From contig JACXTO010000130.1 in NCBI GenBank assembly GCA_016919565.1, positions 1-10,300 of the forward strand: 10,300 nt of DNA, given 5' to 3'. Made by a program: the position numbers and the translations under genes. The stretch is from Methanomassiliicoccaceae archaeon (GTDB lineage: Archaea > Thermoplasmatota > Thermoplasmata > Methanomassiliicoccales > UBA472). Positions 5,430 to 10,300 of this stretch are shown here, one piece after another. The notes beneath the pieces are model-generated. The model was not told the DNA's origin and ran no database searches. It worked only from the letters and a program-made list of their open reading frames with translations. The stretch's first letter is position 1, and each line of letters opens with the position of its first letter.

Positions 5430-6623
5430 TTGACAGATCAAAGCCAATCGACCCGCCTATGCCCAGGATGTGGGAGAGAGATATCCACCGTTCATACCTT
5501 CTGCCCCTATTGCGGAAGACCGAGAGGACCAGCAGGCTACGAAGGACCAGCAAGTCCTGGCCAGCCGCAGGGCGAGCGCCTATGTCCCGGATGCGGACGG
5601 AAGATACCTGAGGGATTGAGGTTCTGCCCCTATTGCGGGAGGCCAGGGCCAGCTGGACCGTTGATGAACGAACCAGCAGCCCAACAGAAACGCCTCTGTC
5701 CAGGATGCGGCAGGGAGATCCAGGATGGCCTGGCATTCTGCCCCTACTGCGGCAGACCGGGACCGAGCGGTCCCGTTCCGAACCGTTCCGATGCGGTGTC
5801 TGCCAACGCTCCATCGGCCGCCTATGCTCCGCAGGCGCCGGCGGAGGCAAAGCCTACGGTCACCTGCATCGCATGCGGCAAGGTCGTGCCCGATGGCCTC
5901 AACTTCTGCCCGATGTGCGGCAGGACATCGCCATATGGGCGCCCTGTCGCGGAGCCAAAGGAAGTTGGCCAGACGATAAGGAAGTGCTTTGGCTGCGGCC
6001 GGGACATCCCGGTCGGGTTGAACTTCTGCCCCTATTGCGGCCGTCCCGATTCAGCGGCGCCTGCCGCGAATGTCGCTGCTGCAGCCGCTCCTGTCCCTGA
6101 TGGTGGAAATGGGCTCAGGCTTTGCGTCGGCTGCGGAAGGGAGGTCAAGGAAGGGTTGGCATTCTGTCCGTACTGCGGGCGGTCCGCGCCCTTGGCGTCC
6201 ACCGTGCCCGCTCCTGCTGCCCGTTCAGCTCCTGAGCAATCGGAGAACAAGATCAAATGCATGAGCTGTGGCAGGGACTTCCCTGGGAACCTGAACTTCT
6301 GCCCCTACTGCGGGCGAGGAAACGTGGCAAGCTCCGCGGCACCCGTGCCGCCGCCGGCCCCGCCGGTCTCTGCCGGGCCGAGCCCCCAGGCTCCAAGCGG
6401 CAGTCAGCCCTCGATGAGGCTGTGCATGGGGTGCGGTAAGCAGATCCCCGAGGGCCTGAAATTCTGCCCATATTGCGGCAGGCAAGGGCCCGAAGGCCCG
6501 GTCAAGAGCGAGGCGATCGCCCCAGAGGCGCCAAAAACGCGTGTCTGCCCAGGCTGCGGCCTGGAGATCTCCGTGACGCACAAATTCTGCCCGGAGTGCG
6601 GAAGAGCGAGGGACCCTAGATAA
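5430..6623 (+). CDS. Nine-zinc-ribbon repeat protein
   Basis: A 397-residue protein that is almost only zinc ribbons joined by Pro/Ala/Gly-rich linkers. Nine C-x2-C-x10-C-x2-C units sit at residues 11-28, 52-69, 90-107, 146-163, 186-203, 232-249, 277-294, 332-349 and 373-390; no cysteine is missing, so nine metal sites are predicted. A phenylalanine precedes every third cysteine (usually FCPYCGR). Units 1 and 9 share EIS...H.F, while the inner seven have a leucine two residues before that phenylalanine (mostly GL.F), so the ends differ from the core. No membrane helix, signal peptide or enzyme domain is visible; linkers should be disordered. Start: TTG 5430, five bases after AGGAGGAG (5417-5424). 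A GTG at 5397 is in frame but would place this site inside the gene. Function unknown; a scaffold for protein or nucleic-acid binding is inference. Confidence 0.9.
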   Translation: MTDQSQSTRLCPGCGREISTVHTFCPYCGRPRGPAGYEGPASPGQPQGERLCPGCGRKIPEGLRFCPYCGRPGPAGPLMNEPAAQQKRLCPGCGREIQDGLAFCPYCGRPGPSGPVPNRSDAVSANAPSAAYAPQAPAEAKPTVTCIACGKVVPDGLNFCPMCGRTSPYGRPVAEPKEVGQTIRKCFGCGRDIPVGLNFCPYCGRPDSAAPAANVAAAAAPVPDGGNGLRLCVGCGREVKEGLAFCPYCGRSAPLASTVPAPAARSAPEQSENKIKCMSCGRDFPGNLNFCPYCGRGNVASSAAPVPPPAPPVSAGPSPQAPSGSQPSMRLCMGCGKQIPEGLKFCPYCGRQGPEGPVKSEAIAPEAPKTRVCPGCGLEISVTHKFCPECGRARDPR

Positions 6624-6678
6624 TCGCTTTCCTTCGATATCCTCTCCCAGCTGTCTCGTCAGTCTGGAAAGTCAATAA

Positions 6679-6686
6679 TCTATAAG
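6679..6686 (+). promoter_or_regulatory. TATA-like box for the 118-aa gene
   Basis: TCTATAAG in an AT-rich stretch (6675-6704) between the nine-ribbon gene and the 6762 gene. Transcription would start near 6708-6712, leaving a leader of about 50 bases with a strong ribosome site, so this gene likely has its own promoter. Confidence 0.5.
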
Positions 6687-6761
6687 TATCATTAAAATCT
6701 ATATCCAGGAAATCAGATTGGAGCCAGCATTGGTGCCAATCAGTAAGGGAGGAGAAACGAT

Positions 6762-7118
6762 ATGGTCGACCAGAACACTCGTATGTGTACCGGATGCGGA
6801 CGTCAGATTCCGGTAGAATATAACGTATGTCCGCATTGTGGCAGACCTCAGAACGCACCCCAATATGGTGCCGCTCCGCAACCCTATGGTCAGCAACCTC
6901 AGCAATATGAGCCGATGGGAGCCCTGAAGTACGTACTGTACCTACTGTCTCTCAGCTTCATCATCGGCCTCATAATATACCTGATCTGGAACAACGATCC
7001 GAATCCGGAGAAGAGGCATGTCGCGAAGAACTGCCTGCTCATCGCGTTCCTCGGAATCGTCCTGAACATAGTATGCTGGGGCGCCTTGGCCATGGGTGGC
7101 CTGATGTTCGCCTACTAA
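6762..7118 (+). CDS. Zinc-ribbon, two-helix membrane protein
   Basis: A 118-residue protein with three parts. An N-terminal zinc ribbon has cysteines 9, 12, 23 and 26 (CTGCGRQIPVEYNVCPHCGR). A Gln/Pro/Tyr-rich linker covers about 30-50. Two hydrophobic helices follow at about 55-76 and 90-117, joined by a charged loop with NNDPNPEKR. Its start (MVDQNTRMCTGCGRQI) parallels that of the upstream nine-ribbon protein (MTDQSQSTRLCPGCGREI), and both genes have GGAGGAGAAAC before the start, so they look like paralogues. ATG 6762 follows AAGGGAGGAG at seven bases. The ribbon is presumably cytoplasmic. A T-tract terminator follows. Function unknown; membrane anchoring of a partner through the ribbon is inference. 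Confidence 0.88.
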   Translation: MVDQNTRMCTGCGRQIPVEYNVCPHCGRPQNAPQYGAAPQPYGQQPQQYEPMGALKYVLYLLSLSFIIGLIIYLIWNNDPNPEKRHVAKNCLLIAFLGIVLNIVCWGALAMGGLMFAY

Positions 7119-7127
7119 ACCAATTCC

Positions 7128-7144
7128 TTTTTTTATCTCTTTTT
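7128..7144 (+). terminator. T-tract terminator
   Basis: A run of seven T (7128-7134) and a run of five T (7140-7144) begin 10 bases after the stop of the 118-residue gene. Archaeal RNA polymerase stops at such tracts without a hairpin. The tract also lies about 25 bases before ATG 7158 and may double as an AT-rich promoter element. Confidence 0.6.
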
Positions 7145-7157
7145 CGTTCTGTAAGCG

Positions 7158-7853
7158 ATGGCTATCGCCCAAGACCCGTTCAGCATCCTGCTATGGAACA
7201 TCGGCTACGCCTTCTGCCATCAACTCCCGGAACGGTCGCTCTTCTACTCCGGGTTCCAGATGCCTGTATGCGCGAGGGACATGGGTACATACCTCGGCTT
7301 CCTGGTCGTTTTCTTCTTCTGGCTTGCCATGAAAAGGTATCGCAGCGGCACCAGACCGGATAAGATGATATTGGTCCTCGCCGCGATCGGGATGCTGCCC
7401 TATTTCCTGGACGCCGTCGCCTCATATCTCGGAATCTATACCACGAACAATGTCACCAGGCTGTTCACAGGCCTGTTCATGGGCGCCTCGATGGGCTTGG
7501 TCCTGCTCGCCGCGTTCCAATTGATCGTCGTCAAGCAGAAGACCGAGCGCAGGACTTTCGTTTGGAGCGATCTCATACCGATCTACGCGATCATCCTGAC
7601 CGTTGGCATCTTCGCCATCTCGTTCGATCTGGGAGCGCCGATGTTCTACGTACTTGAGACGCTGACGATCTCAGGCATCCTGGCCCTCTTGTTCATCGCG
7701 ATGCTGACGGCGCTGCACTTCGTTCTCAGGGGTTCGCGATTCCAGGCTGCCAGGTCCGGCCTGTTGCTTCCCCTAGCCGCTGCGGTCATAGAGGTCGGAT
7801 TGATAGCGGCTCTCTGGCTCCTTCATGATGCTGTGGCAGCTTTCATGGTCTGA
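7158..7853 (+). CDS. DUF2085 family membrane protein
   Basis: A 231-residue integral membrane protein with about six helices (near 43-58, 69-91, 102-124, 137-156, 162-189, 201-222). The DUF2085 marks are clear: CHQLPERS (20-27), then MPVCARDMGTYLGF (35-48), then a conserved aspartate (D85) and NNVTRLFTGLFMG (97-109). The CHQ and PxCxR residues could bind a metal or take part in redox chemistry, but no activity is established for the family as far as I know. ATG 7158 has no Shine-Dalgarno. It stands after the T-tract terminator, so it is probably its own transcription unit, read toward the next membrane gene. Confidence 0.88.
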   Translation: MAIAQDPFSILLWNIGYAFCHQLPERSLFYSGFQMPVCARDMGTYLGFLVVFFFWLAMKRYRSGTRPDKMILVLAAIGMLPYFLDAVASYLGIYTTNNVTRLFTGLFMGASMGLVLLAAFQLIVVKQKTERRTFVWSDLIPIYAIILTVGIFAISFDLGAPMFYVLETLTISGILALLFIAMLTALHFVLRGSRFQAARSGLLLPLAAAVIEVGLIAALWLLHDAVAAFMV

Positions 7854-7881
7854 TGGACTACTTGCAAAAGCTCACGCTATC

Positions 7882-7888
7882 CTAATAA
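7882..7888 (+). promoter_or_regulatory. TATA-like box for the ICMT-like gene
   Basis: CTAATAA lies 25-31 bases before ATG 7913. No ribosome-binding sequence precedes this ATG, so leaderless transcription fits and supports 7913 over the in-frame TTG at 7895. Confidence 0.35.
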
Positions 7889-7912
7889 CCAAGCTTGTCG
7901 CTCTACATTCGA

Positions 7913-8545
7913 ATGAGCAGGACCCCCATCGTAATGGAAGGAAAGAGCATCGATTACGGGATGACCTTCCTTTTCCTGTCCCTCGCCCTCATCTCCTTGG
8001 TGAACGCTACCAGGCAGGCGACCGCTTCCCAGGCGGTCGAGTCCATCGCCGCGGTCCCCTTGCTTATCGCAGCGAGCTGCTCCTTTGCGTTGCGCATCCC
8101 CGCGAGAGTGCCGACGTACCGAGATGAGATGGTCATCCCCATGCTGTCATATCTCAGCCCGTTCCTTGTACTCAATGCAGACATGCTATACCGTTACGAT
8201 TCCGAGCTTTCCACCCTATCCTTCATCGCGATACCCGGTATGGCGCTGGCCTGCATATCCATCGCCTACCTCCGGGAATCGTTCTCCATCCTGCCATCGG
8301 TGAGACAGCTCGTCACCGCGGGACCTTATCGGTTCATCCGGCATCCCATCTACCTGGGCGAGGCCCTGTATGTGATTGGTGTGATGCTGCTGGCCTTCAA
8401 TGTGCTATCGATCGTATTCCTGGCAGCGTTCATCCTACTCCTACTCGCCAGGATCAGGATCGAGGAGCGAAAACTGATGGCCGAGCCGGACTATCTCGAG
8501 TACGCTCAGAATGTCAGATACAGGTTCTTGCCGCTGATCTACTGA
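7913..8545 (+). CDS. ICMT/PEMT-type membrane methyltransferase
   Basis: A 210-residue membrane protein with about five to six hydrophobic segments. The C-terminal half carries the signature of the isoprenylcysteine carboxyl methyltransferase / phospholipid methyltransferase superfamily: LVTAGPYRFIRHPIYLGE (133-150, with the R-HP-Y core) and RIRIEERKLMAEPDYLEY (180-197), ending in YRFLPLIY. These parts bind SAM at the membrane face. Substrate is not predictable: prokaryotic members act on lipids or small lipophilic molecules, and many are uncharacterised. Start at ATG 7913 is supported by a TATA-like box at leaderless distance; ATG 7934 is also in frame. It ends 21 bases from the convergent gene on the other strand. 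Confidence 0.88.
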   Translation: MSRTPIVMEGKSIDYGMTFLFLSLALISLVNATRQATASQAVESIAAVPLLIAASCSFALRIPARVPTYRDEMVIPMLSYLSPFLVLNADMLYRYDSELSTLSFIAIPGMALACISIAYLRESFSILPSVRQLVTAGPYRFIRHPIYLGEALYVIGVMLLAFNVLSIVFLAAFILLLLARIRIEERKLMAEPDYLEYAQNVRYRFLPLIY

Positions 8546-8566
8546 TCGAGCATTCGGATCCCGGCC

Positions 8567-8830
8567 TCAACGGCCCTTCCGATACTCATCCAGGAGCGCG
8601 ACGCTGTACTCCTTCCTCTTGCTTGATGGCACGAAGTCGTTCTTCTCCACCCGACGGAGGAGTTCCTCGGCGATCCTTTCATCGTCCTTGAGCTTCAACG
8701 CCTCCACTTCCGCCACCACGCTGCTCCAATTGCTAACGCCGACGTTCACCCCGCCGACCCAGATCTTCTTGCTCTCATCGACCGTGGCGGAGCCACAGGC
8801 GCCGCTTTGCGTCCTTTCTGTTGCTGGCAT
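8567..8830 (-). CDS. Small conserved-looking protein, unknown function
   Basis: An 87-residue protein. After a short N-terminus with one cysteine (SGACGS, C12) comes a strand-like KKIWVGGVNVGV (21-32), then helices with VVAEVEALKLKDDERIAEEL (38-57), then VEKNDFVPSSKRKEYSVALL (61-80) and DEYRKGR. I recall small archaeal proteins with a similar I-V-G-x-x-V-G strand, D-E-x-I-A-E-E-L-L helix and N-Y-I-P...Y..ALL.EY ending, often with a Cys-rich N-terminus, but cannot give a family name with certainty. Start: ATG 8830, six bases after GAGGG (8837-8841). A GTG at 8833 is also possible. A TATA-like box lies 36-41 bases upstream. It has its own promoter although the Cdd1-like gene is close behind. 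Confidence 0.75.
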   Translation of the reverse strand: MPATERTQSGACGSATVDESKKIWVGGVNVGVSNWSSVVAEVEALKLKDDERIAEELLRRVEKNDFVPSSKRKEYSVALLDEYRKGR

Positions 8831-8865
8831 CACTGACCCTCGCTACTCTGTTGCCAACGCGGCGG

Positions 8866-8871
8866 ATATAT
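8866..8871 (-). promoter_or_regulatory. TATA box for the 87-aa gene
   Basis: ATATAT (GCATATATCC on the minus strand) lies 36-41 bases before ATG 8830. Transcription would start near 8842-8846, just before the GAGGG ribosome site at 8837-8841. It lies in the 75-base gap after the Cdd1-like gene. Confidence 0.5.
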
Positions 8872-8905
8872 GCTTTTTCATCGCTTCGCTCGGTTCGCGG
8901 AAAGA

Positions 8906-9130
8906 TCACTTCTCGGTCTGGGAGAACTTTAACGCGATCTTGAATGCGTTCAGCATGCACGGCTCTGCGAAGAAGTCCTTTCGTTCCTTCAGCTGGGTGT
9001 ACATCTCGACCGGATCTTTCCCTGCGAGGTCCTTCTTCGATCTTATCCCGAGGAGGTACAATCCCTCTGCCGCTTTTTCCGAGACCCCAGGCAATTTGTG
9101 CAATTCCGCGATGACCGATTCCCTGTCCAA
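8906..9130 (-). CDS. Cdd1-type helix-hairpin-helix protein
   Basis: A 74-residue protein with one helix-hairpin-helix: LPGVSEKAAEGLYLLGIRSK (13-32), followed by KDLAGKDPVEMYTQLKER (33-50) and a C-terminal CMLNAFKIALKFSQTEK (58-74). Order and length match the Pathogenicity-locus (Cdd1) family, small proteins presumed to bind DNA through the hairpin; no precise function is known to me. TTG 9130 is the best start: GGGAGG (9139-9144) is eight bases upstream and no in-frame ATG exists between the preceding stop and this codon. It begins 23 bases after the aspartate ammonia-lyase stop and is probably translated from the same transcript. Confidence 0.85.
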   Translation of the reverse strand: MDRESVIAELHKLPGVSEKAAEGLYLLGIRSKKDLAGKDPVEMYTQLKERKDFFAEPCMLNAFKIALKFSQTEK

Positions 9131-9153
9131 AGCTTCATCCTCCCATATCCATG

Positions 9154-10300
9154 CTATCTTCGTCGCTTTCTATCTTTCCCTCTTCCTTCTGGAACCAACG
9201 GCATCGGGCCTTGCCGCAGCATCCCACGCGGGTCCAAGGCTTTCTCAGCCTCGAGCCTGCTCAAAAGCTTGCCCTTGACAACGGCGTCGGCAATGCTCCG
9301 GCCGCTTCTCGTCGCCTCCTTGGCGACCTGCGCCGCCCTCAAGTATCCGATCCTTGGCGTTAGGTTCGTGACGAGGATCGGGTTCCTGTCCAGCCACTGG
9401 GAGCAGCGTTCCTCGTCCGCCTTGATGCCTCGAATGCATCTCTTCTCGAAGGAGGGCAGGTAGTTGTTCAGCAGGCATAGCGACTCCAGGAGCTTGTGGG
9501 TGATCACAGGGGTCATCACGTTCAGCTCCAGCTGCCCGGCGTGCGAGGCCATCGTGATGGTCAGGTCGTTCCCTATCAACTCGTAGCAGATCATGTTCAG
9601 GCATTCCGCCATCACGGGATTCGACTTGCCCGGCATTATGGAAGAGCCGGGTTGCACCTCAGGCAGGGATATCTCCCCCAGGCCAGTGGTGGGGCCGGAG
9701 GCCATCAACCTCAGGTCGTTGGCGATCCGGCCGAGCTCCACGGCAAGCTCCCTCAGGGCGCCGGACACGCCCAGCAACGGCGCGCGTGATTGCAACCCCA
9801 TGAACTTATCGGTCATTTCACTCAGGGGCAGCTTCGCCAGCTTGGCAAGGTCCTTGATGGCCATCGAGGCAAAATCGGGATGCGCGTTCAGTCCGGTGCC
9901 GACCGCCGTGCCGCCGAGCGGGACTGGCATCAGATCGTCATACCTCTGCTGCAAGCGCCGCTTAGATGCGGATATGGCGCTGGAGTAGGCATGGAATTCC
10001 TGTCCGAGTGTGACTGGCAATGCGTCCATGAGGTGCGTGCGACCGCTCTTGATCACGTTCTTGAAGCGTTCGGAATTGGCGGTCAAGGCATCCTCGAGGT
10101 CGATCAGTCTCTTCAACAGAACATCTAGCATCCAGGCCGCCGCGACCTGGGAGGCGGTAGGGAATGTGTCGTTAGTGGATTGCGCGAGGTTCACGTGGTC
10201 GTTGGGACTGATGTAAGCGTAATCGCCCTTCCTCCTGCCCAGTTCCTCCAGCGCCAAGTTCGCGATGACCTCGTTGACGTTCATGTTGAACGAGGTACCG
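9154..10300 (-). CDS. aspA: Aspartate ammonia-lyase, N-terminus outside window
   Basis: A member of the aspartase/fumarase superfamily, open to the window edge: the last visible codons read GTSFN before MNVNEVIANLALE, the canonical N-terminal third. Counting from that Met, HVNLAQSTNDTFPT (30-43), GRTHLMDALPVTLGQEF (81-97), GGTAVGTGLNAHP (124-136) and the signature GSSIMPGKSNP (213-223) are intact, including the mobile loop serines and T83-H84. SHAGQLELNVM (247-257) is the aspartase form; class II fumarases usually have GNFELNVF there, so deamination of aspartate to fumarate and ammonia is preferred over fumarate hydration. The enzyme is a cytoplasmic homotetramer in the family. About 80-100 N-terminal residues are missing. 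The C-terminus is Arg/Lys-rich (GKDRKRRR). The Cdd1-like gene follows 23 bases downstream. Confidence 0.92.
   Translation of the reverse strand, partial: GTSFNMNVNEVIANLALEELGRRKGDYAYISPNDHVNLAQSTNDTFPTASQVAAAWMLDVLLKRLIDLEDALTANSERFKNVIKSGRTHLMDALPVTLGQEFHAYSSAISASKRRLQQRYDDLMPVPLGGTAVGTGLNAHPDFASMAIKDLAKLAKLPLSEMTDKFMGLQSRAPLLGVSGALRELAVELGRIANDLRLMASGPTTGLGEISLPEVQPGSSIMPGKSNPVMAECLNMICYELIGNDLTITMASHAGQLELNVMTPVITHKLLESLCLLNNYLPSFEKRCIRGIKADEERCSQWLDRNPILVTNLTPRIGYLRAAQVAKEATRSGRSIADAVVKGKLLSRLEAEKALDPRGMLRQGPMPLVPEGRGKDRKRRR

Noticed and set aside
5386..5850. Minus-strand open frame of 154 codons opposite the nine-ribbon gene
   Set aside because: Shadow frame kept open by the repeated GC-rich ribbon codons; no start signal or recognisable domain.
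5460..6599. Regularly recurring DNA strings resembling a CRISPR-like array
   Set aside because: Spacing varies and the repeats are in one coding frame, encoding zinc ribbons. They are protein repeats, not a CRISPR array.

Overview
The window looks archaeal. Several starts are preceded by TATA-like boxes about 25-33 bases upstream with little or no leader (5014, 7913, 2467). Others use Shine-Dalgarno sequences with ATG or TTG starts (1649, 5430, 6762, 8830, 9130), and the one convincing terminator is a plain T-tract. The gene types (Cys-rich DUF3795-like protein, stand-alone parvulin, DUF2085 membrane protein, zinc-ribbon membrane proteins) fit a Euryarchaeon, perhaps a Thermoplasmata/Methanomassiliicoccales relative. 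That placement is inference; no rRNA or marker gene is present.

Layout. 1-218: the 3' end of a Cys-rich DUF3795-like gene. 219-529: non-coding, with a possible structured RNA (about 342-421) and a perfect 9-bp hairpin (441-463). 530-931: a two-helix membrane protein with a C-terminal zinc ribbon. 932-1241: no convincing gene, but a minus-strand open stretch (962-1168) that may be a decayed remnant. 1242-1649 (minus): a single-domain response regulator. 2003-2467 (minus): a BCP-type peroxiredoxin. 4913 down to about 2523 (minus): a likely operon of histidinol dehydrogenase, a SAM methyltransferase starting directly after the hisD stop, and an AhpD/CMD-like protein. 5014-5295: a parvulin prolyl isomerase, divergent from hisD. 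5430-6623: an unusual 397-residue protein made of nine zinc ribbons on Pro/Ala/Gly-rich linkers. 6762-7118: a related protein with one ribbon and two membrane helices. 7158-7853: a DUF2085 membrane protein. 7913-8545: an ICMT/PEMT-type membrane methyltransferase. 8567-8830 (minus): a small unnamed protein. 8906-9130 (minus): a Cdd1-type helix-hairpin-helix protein. 9154 to beyond 10300 (minus): aspartate ammonia-lyase, lacking its N-terminus in this window.

How they relate. hisD makes histidine; aspA links aspartate and fumarate. Peroxiredoxin and the CMD protein suggest a small oxidative-stress or thiol-redox group, perhaps with the methyltransferase. The most distinctive part is the zinc-ribbon set. 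Three proteins carry the same C-x2-C-x10-C-x2-C ribbon. The 397- and 118-residue proteins also share their N-termini and the GGAGGAGAAAC leader, which suggests duplication: one copy became a soluble nine-ribbon chain and the other is membrane-anchored.
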